Shown in pieces: positions 22,710 through 34,958 of a stretch of 64,000 nucleotides of DNA. The notes under the pieces were generated by a model. The model did no database searches and was not told the origin of the DNA. It saw only the letters and a list, made by a program, of their open reading frames with translations. Numbering within the stretch: the first letter of the stretch is position 1; each line of letters starts with the position of its first letter. The DNA lies in the NCBI GenBank assembly GCA_031310005.1, contig CM062379.1, positions 2,418,001 through 2,482,000 on the forward strand, given 5' to 3'. The position numbers and the translations under genes were made by a program. This DNA is from Dactylellina haptotyla (Eukaryota > Ascomycota > Orbiliomycetes > Orbiliales > Orbiliaceae).

Positions 22710-25700
22710 ATGGATCCAGCCATCGGAAGAAGTCTCAATGATAAGCTCTATGATAAGAGGAAGATGGGAGCTCTCGAGTAGGATCGCACCCAGCTAGTAC
22801 CTTGAAAAGCCCTCACTGACATATTCTGAATACGAATAGATTGGAGAAACTAATTCGAGACCACCTGACAAACAATGACACCGACAAGATCAAGCAGATT
22901 ATCGATCAACTCGTACATGATTTTGCGTACGCGGTCCACCAGCCACATGCGCGAAACGGCGGTCTTATTGGGCTCGCCGCTGCCTCGATAGCTCTTGGAC
23001 CAGTATGTTTCTACTATTAGTCATCAAAAGAAACCCCAGAGACTGAACTCAAGCTGTATAGGAAGTGGCATACTACCTCGACGCTATAATTCCGCCTGTC
23101 CTCGCCTGTTTCGAAGACCAGGATGCAAGAGTGCGCTACTACGCCTGCGAGAGCATGTACAACATCGCCAAAGTTGCAAAGGGAGAAGTCCTGCTGAACT
23201 TTAATGAGATATTTGATGCCTTGTGCAAAGTAGGGAATTTTTGCGGTCTTGTTACCAAAAAGTATCTGAATGCTAACGAGATCTATAGCTCACCGCAGAC
23301 ACGGAACTATCAGTGAAGAACGGCGCCGAACTTCTCGATAGATTGATCAAAGATATTGTTGCTGAGTCCGCCGCCACCTATATCTCCATCTTGCACAGCC
23401 CGCAGGACGAGGCTGTCGGTTCGGACGATGAATCAAACGATGCGGACTCATCTATGCTCCCAATGGCGTTCTCACTTAAGAAGTTCATCCCATTGCTACA
23501 AGAACGAATCCACGTCGTAAATCCCTTCACTCGACAGTTCTTGGTTTCATGGATAGTTCTCTTGGACGGTATCCCAGACTTGGAACTTGTAACTTTCCTT
23601 CCCGACTTTCTCGCAGATCTCTTTGGATACTTGGCAGACCCAAATTTGGATGTTCACGATGCTACCGAGGTCTGTCTCGAAGGTTTCCTCCAAGAAATCA
23701 GGAAAATTGCCTATGTCAAACGTGGAGTCGAATCAAGGCGTGGAAATCTCAAGATCAAGGTTAAGAGCCAAAGCGGGAGTGAAGGAGCGGTCACTGATGA
23801 CACCGACCCCAAGAGAGATTTCGCCGATGACGATTCTCGCGGCGATGACCAAGAGAGTGGGCCTGATGGCATGTGGATGCCGGGGCAGGACATTCACGTT
23901 GACCACAAAAAGATTCTGGAGATTTTGATGACATTCCTGGAGCCATCGTCTCGTAAGTTAATTTCTTTCTGGGAAAATCAATTCAGAGCTAATGAAAAAC
24001 AGAGGAGGATGAACTTCAACGTACCGGCTTTCTTTGGGTTGCAAGCTTCCTGGAGATATGTCCTGAAGAGATTGTCCAATTTCTTCCACGCTTGTTGTCA
24101 TACGTCCTCCCTGCAGCCTCCAGCCATTTCGAACCTGTCAAGGAGGTTGCCCAAAAGGTTGATTCTCTCATGCTCAACCTTATCCTCAACCTCTTTGGAG
24201 ACTCGAAATTATCATCTATCGGACAAGCGCAAACACAAGCACGATCCGGGACTCCTCAGAATAGTCAAGATCCTCGATCTTCGACCCCGATGCTTGCGGA
24301 ACCTGCCGAAGAAGCTGTTACGGATGAACTTGGCCGTCTGAGCGTTGCCAATCCTACAGGAGAATTGGACTATGGTGCGACAGTTCACGCATTGACTATC
24401 CAGTTTCTCAACGAAAACGAAGCAACTAGACTCGCTGCTTTGGACTGGCTCATAATGCTGCACAAGAAAGCTGGCGATAAAGTTATCGCTGTCAACGATG
24501 GCACCTTTCCCGCTCTTCTTAAGACTCTTTCTGACCCCAGCGAACTTGTTGTCACCCGAGATCTGGAGCTACTATCTCAGATCTCAAAGAACAGCGATGA
24601 TGATATCTTCGCCTCTTTCATGAATGACCTCTTGAATCTATTCAGTACTGACCGCCGTCTCTTGGAAACTCGGGGATATCTTATTATTCGACGCCTTTGC
24701 CTTAACTTAAATCCGGAAAGGATTTATCGAACTCTTGCAGAACTCATTGAGAAGGAAGAAGATGTCGAATTTGCTAGCACAATGGTCCAGCTCTTGAATA
24801 ACAACCTCATGACCGCCCCCGAAATCGGCGAATTGAGGAAGCGACTCCGTAGCTTGGATACACGAGTGAGTTCATGCGAACTTATTCCCACTATTTCGGC
24901 CAACTAACCTGGTAATAGGATGGCCAAACCCTCTTCATTGCTCTTTTCAGGTCCTGGTGCCACAACGCAGTCGCCACCTTCTGCCTTTGTCTTCTCGCTC
25001 AAGCTTATGAACAAGCTTCAAATCTTTTGGCTGTCTTGTAAGCCGTCATTCTCTTACGATTATAAAAATTAAGATAAGAGACTAATCAGCAATAGTGGTG
25101 AATTGGAACTCTCCGTTAGCCTTCTAATTCAACTCGACAAGCTTGTCCAGCTGCTTGAGTCTCCTGTTTTTACTTGTAGGTATCATTTACTCTCCTATGC
25201 ATATGGACATATGCTAATTGGCATAAGATCTCCGCATGCAACTTCTTGAGCCCGAGAAATACCCATTTCTGTACAAGTGTCTCTACGGGCTGCTTATGCT
25301 CATGCCACAATCCTCCGCCTTCGCCGCACTGAGAAACCGCCTGAACAGCGTTAGTGCAATTGGTTATCTCCATCAGCTTACACCTCGAACGTAAGTATCA
25401 TGCAAAATACGATACTTTAGATGTATATCCTAACTATTTTTCGCAGCGCTCCAACTCCGAATACTTCCACTTACGAGCCTCGCAACCGTCTTAAAGCTCG
25501 AACTGAGAACGACATCAAATGGATCGATCTATTGGACAAGTTCAAATACGTTCAAGAAAAGGCTAGGCGCTACAACGTTCAGTACATCACGAAAGCTCCA
25601 ACTCTTCCTCCTCTCACCGATGTCTCACCGAACGCGAACGGTGCATCATCATCCGTTCCAAACTTACCAAGTACAGGTGGGCCAGGCTCGTCCACAGGTG

Positions 25701-25813
25701 GGCCAAATCGCATTCCAACCCCTGGTAGTGTCGCTAGTGCCCCAGCTGCTAAACCTAAGGGGGGTCTGGGGATTGCCAAGCTAGCTAGAGGTAGGATGAA
25801 GAATTTCAAATGA
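22710..25813 (+). CDS. VAC14: Vac14, scaffold of the PI(3,5)P2 kinase complex
   Basis: HEAT-repeat scaffold that holds the Fab1/PIKfyve kinase and Fig4 phosphatase together on vacuole and endosome membranes. Exons 22710-22777, 22840-23002, 23062-23229, 23289-23952, 24003-24865, 24919-25037, 25096-25175, 25228-25390, 25447-25813 give 884 aa (yeast 880). Family landmarks in order: [65 protein letters not shown], an acidic insert, [40 protein letters not shown], and the C-terminal [27 protein letters not shown] region. The Ser/Pro-rich tail ends in a basic stretch. Read-through past 24865 hits a stop within the intron, confirming splicing there. Confidence 0.95.
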
Positions 25814-26574
25814 TAATGATAGTCTGTTGCCACTGTCCAAAAAGTGTCTCGTGGTAGCCATCCCTCATTCTTGCTTATTCTTTAATGACCTTTCACGATT
25901 ATTTTCACTCCTCATTTTGATTTTGCTTTGCTTGGGTTTAAAAATCAGCGTCTGAGCCGCTTTATATTTGAATTTTATCAACACTTTGGAACTGAGAAAT
26001 GTAATGAGCGAACTACAAGTCTCTACTGTCTCTATCTCTCTAACTCACCAACGAAACCTCATCTTGAATTCTTTCTTGCTCGGACCCATTTTTCTCTTTC
26101 GGCATCTATCTTTTCTACATCTTGAGCTCACAGGAGCATGCATAGCGGAAGGAGTTTCCTTTATTTTTTTTATTTTTTTTTACTATCCTAATTCGTATAG
26201 CCGATGTCCTGAGAGTCCATCAATTCGAATTCCTCCCTCAATTTATTTCACTAGAGCGCATCAGCAATTTTTCGTTTTGCTATTCTCTTAGATTAAGAAC
26301 GCCTCTTGGGTGGTTCCCATGATGTTTATTATTCTGTTTAACCTTGCTTCTAGAGCGTATACCATGGTACCAGCCTCCTTCTAAAGACATGCTTTTGGAG
26401 TTTATTTTTTGATCCCCAATATATACAATGTACAAATATATACAACTGGCACTATTGCCAGTGAAGTGAGCGGAAATTCCTACTTCAAGCTTCCATCTAT
26501 GATAAGTCCGAACATACGGATCTAGATCATCAACTTGAAATGCTTTTCTAAATTCGAACCAAAAAATCCTGTAC
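25814..26574. other. Convergent 3' region, VAC14 / mIF2
   Basis: 760 bases between two stop codons, T-rich with runs of T at about 26160-26180. It presumably holds both 3' UTRs and polyadenylation sites. No coding potential seen. Confidence 0.45.
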
Positions 26575-29500
26575 CTAATGGAAGGTACGTTTCTTTTTCG
26601 TCTCAGTGTAACAGTGCACGATATCGCCCTCCTTGAAGTCGTCAAAGTCCAAGAAGCCCATACCACATTCTGTGCCTTGAGACATCTCTTTAACATCTTT
26701 CTTGATGTGTTTGAGGGTTTCGATTTCACCTAATACGAGAAGCTCATATTAGTATGCGTCATGCGAAAGAGAGAAAATAAAGGAAGAAGTGGAGGAGTTT
26801 ATTTGGCAATATAAACTTACCGTCATAGATAGTCTCTCCGCCTCTCAGAACCTTTGCCTTGAAACCTTTGGTAACCACACCTCTGTACACCCTGCAACCA
26901 GCAAACGGCCTTATCTTGCGGCTAGTGACATTAAACTGGAATATCTGTGCAATCTCTGCCTCACCAACGACATTCCTGATGATAGTCGGCTTGAGTTTTT
27001 CCGCCATTAGAGTCTTGATGTTGTCCAGGATCGCGTAGATGACATTATGCTCGATGATATTGATGTTGGAATACCGTGCCATTGCGAGGATCTCCGAGTC
27101 GTTGTTGACGTTGAAGGTCAAGCAGTACGCCCCGGTGGTTTCTGCCATGGCGATATCAGATTCGCTGAGCGGGCCGACGCCCGACCTGATGATCTTTGTT
27201 CGGACTTCCTCATTTGCAACGCTGAGTACTTGAGCTGAAACGGCTTCCACGGAACCTGCGACATCAGCTTTGATGATAAACGGAACCTCGAGGACCTTGA
27301 ATTTATCGTCCTCTTCGACGGGGGGTAGCTCGAGCTCCGCCTCGGCAGCGTCAAGACCCTTCGCTTGCAGTTCCTTGAGACGCGCCTCTCGCTGCTTCTT
27401 TTCGTGATGCAACCTTCTCCGCTCGTTGATAGCTTCGATATCCTTGGCGAGCTGCACGCGTTCTTCCTTGAACAATCGGTATTCAATAACAGATTTAGCC
27501 TTTTCCTCGCTCTCAGCTTGGAGCACCTCATCACCGGCATCGGGCTGGTCTCTCCATCCGTCAATCTCAACAGGCGTACCAGGAGGAGCTTCGGGAATCT
27601 CCACTCCGTTCTCAGTTATCAGATTACGGACTCTGGCCCACGTCTTGCCGGCGACGATAACATCTCCTCTCCTCAGTGTACCTCTGCGAACCAAAACCGT
27701 CGCAACACGACCCTTCGTCCTGGTCGTTGTCTCGACAATCCATCCTTCCATTCTTCCTGTTTTCTCTGCGCGCATGTCTATGTCGTCTGCCTGTAATAGC
27801 ACCGCTTCTTCTAGATCCTCCATTCCGAGGCCGGTCTTTCCAGATACACGAACGACTTGGGTGTCTCCGCCGACTGACTCGGTTTGGATATCATGAATAG
27901 CGAGATCCGATTCTACTCTTCCTGGATCGGCATCTTCCTTGTCGCACTTGTTGATGGCAACAATAATAGGGACACCAGCTGCTTTTGCGTGCTTGATAGC
28001 TTCGATGGTCTGAGGCATGATACTGTCGTCAGCTGCTACCACCAAGATGACAATATCTGTGATATTTGCTCCACGTTCTCTCATCTTCAAGAACGCTTCG
28101 TGACCAGGTGTATCTAAGAAAGTGATGACTCTGCCTGATGGCATGGTAACAGAGAAAGCACCGATATGCTGAGTGATACCACCATGTTCCTGGTCCACGA
28201 TTGAAGATTTTCTGAGCCAGTCCAAGATTGTAGTTTTGCCGTGATCGACGTGACCCATAATAGTAACTACAGGTGGACGAGGTGGTAAGACGGATTTGTC
28301 TGCGGGAACAGGTAGCGCGAAGAGATCTCTCTGCTGGCTTCTATCGACCACCGGTTCAAACCCGTATTCCATAGCAATTAAACCGGCCATTTCGGCATTC
28401 AAAACATGATCCGGATTGGTCTCCTCGAAGCCCAATTCCTCCATCTTATAAATAAAGGGGTCCAGTTTGACTTTGCAAAGGCGGGCGAGTGTGGTGACGC
28501 TCACAAACTCGGGGATCAAAATGGGTGGATTCTGTTGCTCTTCTTCCTGTTCTCTCATCTTAGCTTCTCGCTCCAGTCTCTTTCGTTCTTTCCTTTCGGC
28601 TTTGCTCTCCACTTCAACCTCCACTTCCTCCACGTCATCTGCGGTTGCCCATTGTCGAGCATGCCTTGCCTTGTCACGTTCTTTGGCAGACAGTTTACGA
28701 TCCCACTCGGTTACTTCAGATGACCCTGTCGCAGCCCGAGCAGATTCCACCTCCCCTCTGCGTCTATCTTTCTTCTTCAATTTCTTACCAGTACGCGTGA
28801 TGCCTTCTTCCATCATTCTTGCCTCTTCGAGAGCCTCTTCGATGGGGTCGTAGCCTCCTCTATCTCGACGGTCCCTACGCGGAAGAGCAGATTCAAGCGC
28901 AGCATCACCGCGGGCTTGAAACCCGTAGAAACTCCTTCCATCATGTCTCCCCGAGTCTGCAAATGCATCTTGTTCAGTCGAATCCCTGTTCCAAGTATCT
29001 GTCCTGGACGCCGTCTGTTTTCCACTCAAATGATCAAGGATAGAGTTTGTATCCGTGGCGAAGATGCTCTTTTTGGCAACCCCCCATCTAGCCACTCCTT
29101 TTCCCGCTCCAAAACTAGCAGACGTTTGGGCGGCTGTCTTCCATGTATCTTTGATTTCCTGTGTTCGCGATAGCGGCTGCATCCTCTCGCCCCTCGTAGG
29201 TTCTTGCGAAACCCTCGAGCGTAAGGATTGAAGATCCCTTCCAAGGACACTAGATACGATGGATGCATTGTCGGTGGCGTTTGAACCTCGTAGGGACCAA
29301 CGGGAAGATGCGGGAAGGGAACCGGGATCTCTAGGCACAGGTGTTCCCGGCGTTGAGAGTTCTCTTTCGGCCCAAGAAAGCGCTCTTGTGGAAGTATGGC
29401 CGTTTCTTAATGTAGGCGAATCTCTGCTGGTGAAGGTTGCGGGTTTCGGAGCCGGTGGGGTCGGAGCCGATGGAAAGAAGGAGCGTGAGGACTCGGTCGA

Positions 29501-30568
29501 CGCCTGCGCAGCAGATTGGTCTTTGGGGTCAGCAATATATTGGGATATTGGAGCTGACCTCGATGCAGACTCGGTTACCGGTGTTTCGATTAGGGTAGAG
29601 GCCAAGGATGGGATGTTAAGGGGTGCCGATGATGTAATTATTTCCGCTTGAGCAGACACTTCCGTAGCAGTTGTTAATTTTGCAGCTTCAGGTTCGACAT
29701 TCAAGGATGTATTGGATTGTTGCAGTGGTTCCTCGGTGTTCAGTGGAATCTCTGTTGCTTCGAGGGATATCGATTCGTTGGCAGAATCCTGAGTACCTGA
29801 CGACAAGAGTTCTTGGTTTATCTTAGCTTCAACGACAGGGTCGATTCGGGGTTGGGTATCAACAGGTTGGCTCATTTGTTGAGAATCTGCTGCTTGAGTC
29901 TGTTCGCTAGAGCGAAGGTCCGCGGTGACGGTTTCGGATAATAGATCGGATGGATTCGAGGAAGTAACGGACGAGGGAGTTGGCTGTGCTTGGGTGTCAT
30001 GTAAAGTGGCCTTGGGTGCATCTTCGAGGTGTATCGCAGAGGCAGTGGGCGCCTGGGAATCGACAGATGGTGTGACGGGTTCAACGGCCGATGCTGGAGT
30101 CTGAATTGACGTCTGAGTGGCTTGCGTTTTTATCAATAGTTCGGGTCCCGAAGCCTCAGTCGATTGAACGATTGGCTTCGGAGGCTCGGGAGGTCCGACG
30201 GGTGAAGGTGGGGGTGGTTCAACAACCGGCTTCTTTCCCCATCGCGAGGCCGCCCGATTAGCACCCTGACCACTGCCAAAGCCTTGAAAGGGAGACGGCT
30301 GCGAGGTAGGCATGGAATACCGGCCATTGTCCTCAGGTTCGGCTCTCGTGGCCAGTTGCTCGCCGGCGAGACGGTTGGAACTGGAGTGCACCCGGCGGGC
30401 TAATCGACGTCGAAGGGCGGTTCGAGGAGGTCGTTCTGTCGTTGCTGCAGCCCGAAGGGTGCACAGCAGACACGGCGACGTTACCGGCCGCTGGATTGAT
30501 GATGTTAGAAGAATTGGAACCGTGAAGTCTGGTTAGATACGTACCCTGGCAGCCAACGATGTACGCAT
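26575..30568 (-). CDS. Mitochondrial translation initiation factor IF-2
   Basis: GTPase that places formyl-Met-tRNA on the mitochondrial ribosome. Exons 30568-30545, 30490-26821, 26729-26575 give 1282 aa. The tiny first exon (MRTSLAAR) joins a stretch rich in Arg, Ala and Thr (TALRRRLARR), making a good mitochondrial presequence. About 550 residues of low-complexity Ser/Thr/Pro/Gln sequence follow, then a charged region, an IF2N-like segment (VTTLARLCKVKLDPFIYKM) and the G domain from about 745: GHVDHGKT, GGITQHIG, DTPGH, NKCD, SGKTG. Domains II to IV follow, and exon 3 supplies the end (GMGFLDFDDFKEGDIVHCY). An in-frame ORF extends upstream to 30793, but the ATG at 30568 gives the presequence. 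The long disordered N-terminus is larger than in bacteria but common in fungi. Confidence 0.92.
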
Positions 30569-30902
30569 TGTTCGATCTGGCGGCGATATCCTCAGGTGGA
30601 TTGTCTCGGGGGCATCTTGCTGCGATGCGAGGTTGGTTGATTGGACGGTGGTGGTGGTGGTGGTGTCGTTGTTATCGGCGGGCCGGCCAAAAAAATTGTT
30701 TAGCGGCATCTTTTTTGGTGGCGCGAAGACCTGCCCCTCGTCTCGAACGTCATTTCCGGCCAGCACCAGCCACTTGCAGCCAGCAGCTATCACAAATCGA
30801 TTTAGCGAGCCTTGATGGTGAAAGACCGTGTTATAAATATCTGTAGTAGTAGTATAGATGTATATGTCTACATTGATATGGCTTATATCATAAAAATAAC
30901 AA
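30569..30902. other. Intergenic between TSR3 and mIF2
   Basis: 334 bases serving as mIF2 promoter and TSR3 3' end, both on the minus strand. It contains a GGT triplet run at about 30649-30663. Nothing else seen. Confidence 0.4.
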
Positions 30903-32295
30903 TCATGAGCGCTTTCTATCCGGCGCTGACAGCTCCGTCAATGAAAAGCTGGCCGTGAACCCCTTCTTCCCCTGCCGTTGTTTCCGCCTTGTCGGTTTGG
31001 CTTTTTTGTTTTTTGGATCAGAAATAGGCTGCGCGTCATATATCTCCTCTTCGTCAGACTCCCTTTCCGAAGCTTCCTCATCGTCCGTGTCATCTCGCGC
31101 ATCCGTCCCATCCTTCTCATCCTTGGTCGGCTTCTGTTCGGAAACAGGGTTGGCGAACGGTTTGGATTTCAATATTTTCTGCCTAATATCCACCATGTCG
31201 TCGCTCTCATCATCGCTGGGCGGTAGGTCATAGTTCCTCTGTTTGCCTGGTAGATTGATAGCGGGTATATCCTCCTCATCCCCTTCCTGGTTATTATCAC
31301 TGCCATCTGCAGCCTCATTCTCTTCCTCCTCCTCCTCTTCGCTCTCCGACGGCGGTAACGAATATCGTCTGTTCTGGTTCCCTTTAGCCCACATGTCGTT
31401 GTCACCATTACCGTCCCCAGCTTTCTTGTTCTGATAGGTCTCCTCTAGTTGATTCAGCCAATCTACCTCGGCCGCTTTCACCCCATCGGCATCCTGGCAA
31501 GCTGCGTATTTGTCTAGCAAGTCTTCGTTGATCTCGATGAAGGCGTGCCCCCATGTAAACGGTAATAGTATCTCCTCCGCCCAGTCAGGGTGTCCTGTGA
31601 TGTAAAAGCAGGCTGCCAAAGCCTCCGCGCAATTGAGCTTCCACGGCCGTCCGTAGTTAACAGGGTTTGCAGCTACCAAGTATGGCACTGAACTGAATGT
31701 TAGAACCGCTTTCGAGCAGATATATTGAATGCAGAGTAAACTCACGTAATCGCTCGTGTTTTCCGCCTATCCGAGAGAACGGTATCTACTGCCATTGTTA
31801 GTCCTTGCGATCGGACTAGTGCCGCATGTCCGGGGAGCGTACCTCTGATATTCTAGCCCACGAAGCCTCTACCACTGCTGCTCCGGCTTCATTTACAATC
31901 TCCGCATCCGCAGGCGAGACCACGGTTTTCCCATTCGGTCTAGCTTTACTCTTCGAGTCAGAAAAAATTTCTTCGACATAGGTCATCGTAGTTGTGATCC
32001 GTACGTAACAACCACCCCGCCGAACTTCTGTCCTATCCGTAAGGTCCTGATGAGGCCAGCCTTCTCCAACTTTTTCCCCGAGCATCTTTTTGGATCGCAG
32101 TGGCCGAAATCCCACATGGCGCACTTGAACGCCGGTCGTTTCGATGCGCCGTCCTCATCGCCATCGCTTCGTCGCCTGCTCGCACAGAGTTAGCTCGCAA
32201 ACCCATCGGCAGTCAGATACAGAACAGTATGCCTACCTCTGCTTCGGCCGGTTCTGTCGGTCTCCGCCCTTGCCCTTATTCGAGTGCCGAACCAT
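30903..32295 (-). CDS. TSR3: 18S rRNA aminocarboxypropyltransferase Tsr3
   Basis: Transfers the 3-amino-3-carboxypropyl group of SAM to the hypermodified pseudouridine of 18S rRNA late in small-subunit maturation. Exons 32295-32237, 32175-32005, 31939-31843, 31785-31746, 31687-30903 give 383 aa. Start MVRHSNKGKGG and a basic N-terminus are typical. Landmarks: [97 protein letters not shown], then LPFTWGHAFIEIN. The last ~150 residues are highly acidic (a Glu run, Asp/Ser clusters), with a basic KKAKPTRRKQRQGKK patch before a final short tail. The start was set by the conserved MVRH; the ATG lies 290 bp from the divergent GGA start, so they probably share a promoter. Confidence 0.93.
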
Positions 32296-32585
32296 TTCTT
32301 TATTCTCGCTGTGCTTGGCTTTTTATTTTTTATGTTTTCCCAGTATCAGTTTTTTGTCGCACTTGTTTCTGGGCAAACGGCCAGGCGGGAGAGCTATTGT
32401 TGAAGGTGACGTTGCCGCCCGGACCAAGCCCCCAAAACACCACGTCCCACTTCTCACAAGAACCAACTCGATTCTCCTCGATTTCTCCCTCCCATCACCG
32501 CTCCCCCGATCGGCCGAACAGGTCCTCGCTACAGAGGCCCGTATAGATCTTTCTACATTACCAGATTGTCCGTGGAGGAACCTGC
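32296..32585. promoter_or_regulatory. Short bidirectional promoter region, TSR3 / GGA
   Basis: Only 290 bp separate the divergent start codons. CT-rich tracts on the plus strand just before the GGA start look like a leader. No clear TATA box. Confidence 0.5.
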
Positions 32586-34958
32586 ATGGAGGCAGCATCA
32601 GTCAGAATGGCGGCGAGAGACCGGTGGAACATGTATCCCGCGGAACCCCACGGTTCATCCCAGCTCCAGCGCTTCATACATACAGCTTGCGATCCCATGA
32701 ATTTCGAGCCGAATCTGGCGCTACAGCTTGAGATTGCGGACTTGATAAACTCGAAGAAGGGAAACACGTAGGTGCTTCTTTTACGCCCTGTGTCCACTGC
32801 CCCGCTTACAGAGCTACTTTGAAGGGTTCCCCGCTAACAGTTTATTCCCTGGTATAAAGACCGAGGGAGGCAGCAGTAGCGATTGTCGGCTACATCAACA
32901 GTCGGAACCCGAACGTCTCATTACTTGCGCTATCGGTATGTTCGAGGATCGATAGAATTGCAGCCAATATGAAGCTGTAGGTGGTGACTTTTTACGTGCT
33001 AACTATCCACGTCGCAACTAGTTATTGGACATCTGCGTTAAGAACTGCGGATATCCCTTCCACCTGCAGATTTCGACAAAGGATTTCCTCAATGAACTCG
33101 TCCGTCGTTTCCCCGAGCGACCACCCATCCGCTACTCAAGGGTTCAGATGAAAATATTGGAAGCTGTAGAGGAATGGAAGACAACGATATGCCAGAATAG
33201 TAGATATAAGGAGGACCTGGGTTTTATCAGAGACATGCATAGGCTGTTAAGTTACAAAGGCTACGTTTTCCCGGAGATACGAAAGGAAGACATGGCTGTT
33301 TTAAACCCCTCAGAGGTAAGATTGGACTCTATGTTTCAGTATTTTCATTCGTATATATCTGAACGATCGTAATAGAATCTCAAATCGGCCGAAGAACTCG
33401 AAGAGGAAGAGCGTGCTGCCCAGTCTGCGAAACTCCAAGAACTTATCCGACGAGGAACTCCACAGGATCTGCAAGAGGCCAATCAACTGATGAAAATCAT
33501 GGCTGGGTATGATCAAACCAACAAAACCGATTATCGCCAGAAAGCTGCCGAAGATATTGCAAAGCTCCAAGAGAAACAAAGGCTGCTCGATGAAATGCTC
33601 GCAAAGGTGAACCAAGGAGAGAACATCGGCGATGGGGACGCTTTCGAGGTATGCACATGTCCAATATCAGCAGTCTTTGCTTGATACTAATTAGGTTCTA
33701 CATTCAGGAACTCGCAAATGCGCTCCGTAATGCCCAACCCAAACTACACAAGATGGCCGAGGAAGAGAGCGATGATGCAGAAGCTGTTGCAAAACTGTTC
33801 ACACTTAACGATACCATTAATGCCACCATCGAGAAATACAAGCTCTTAAAGAAAGGGGATTATGCTGGTGCTGCGGCTGTCAAGCCCGGTGCGGTTCCTG
33901 AAGGCGCAAGCTCTATTGATCTGATAGACCTGATGGGCGACGAGATAAGCAGTAATGGAACTGCAGTAAATAATGGGAAAACCGGAAACACAGGATCCAG
34001 TTTGGAGGACGATCTTCTCGGCCTTTCTATCGGTGGCAGCAGCAGTGGTGGCGGTATCGCCCTTGGTTTTGGTGCAAACTCGAGTAAGTCATTCTATATA
34101 GAAGTCAGAGCGAACCTATCACTGATATATATCAGATATTCCCGGCCCTCCTCTACTCTCCTCCACTCTTAATACCAGCACGGCTCGAGGAGCAACACCG
34201 GACTTTTCTCTTGGTAACTTCTCAGCATCGAATCACAACCGGCAGGCCTCGGTACCGTCGCCTCCAAGTTCTATGACCTCACCAATGTCGTCCATGTCGT
34301 CACCCCCAGCATCTATGTCCGCCTTTGCCGGCCTCGGTGGGTTAGGTAGTTCACCACGGCCACCTCCTCAACCTCAAGCGCAACCTCAACCTCAAGCCCA
34401 ATTGTTCGGCAACGATGACGACGACGATTTTGCAGCTTTCTCGTCCGCTGTGCCTCCATCATCCAGGTTCCCGCCACTTAAGAACACAGAACGAGAGTTA
34501 ACCAAGGCCTCGTTACGGATAGTCATGGAAACATTCACCCGAAGTCCAGCTGATGGACCTCTCAACTTGAAGGCGAAATTCTCAAACACAACATCCGAGA
34601 GTATCAAGGATATCACGTTCCAGCTTGCTGTGCCAAGGGTAAGACCCCCATAACCGAATTCGCGGGTTGTGTAGACACACCCACCTACAATCCCGGCTAT
34701 ACGAGGTAGATAGGGCTGACAATGTAAAAACTTTAATCTTGAAAAATATAGTCGCTGCAACTCAAGATGGAACACCAGAGTGGTACAACGCTTCAGCCCC
34801 AGCAGGTAGACGGAATCGATCAGACGGTTCGGATAACCGGTGTTGCGCCGGGTGCGGGGGGCAATGTAAAGATGCGGTGGAAGGTATCCTACCGAATTGG
34901 CGACAATTTCGAACTGAAGGAAGAGAACGGCGAGATAACAGGCCTGCCGGTTTCGTGA
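32586..34958 (+). CDS. GGA-type clathrin adaptor (VHS-GAT-GAE)
   Basis: Arf-dependent adaptor that sorts cargo from the trans-Golgi to endosomes. Exons 32586-32767, 32860-32935, 33022-33315, 33376-33648, 33708-34083, 34136-34638, 34752-34958 give 636 aa. VHS domain about 25-155 (FIHTACDPMNFEPNLALQLEIADLIN, LLALSLLDICVKNCGYPFHLQI); GAT domain about 200-340 (SAKLQELIRRGTPQDLQEANQLMKIMAG, ELANALRNAQPKLHKMAEEE); a low-complexity hinge with Ser/Met/Pro and PQPQAQ repeats and an acidic DDDDDFAAF motif; GAE ear about 500-636 (VMETFTRSPADGPLNLKAKFSN, VRITGVAPGAGGNVKMRWKVSY). Matches yeast Gga1/Gga2. A second Met at 32607 is an alternative start. Confidence 0.92.
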
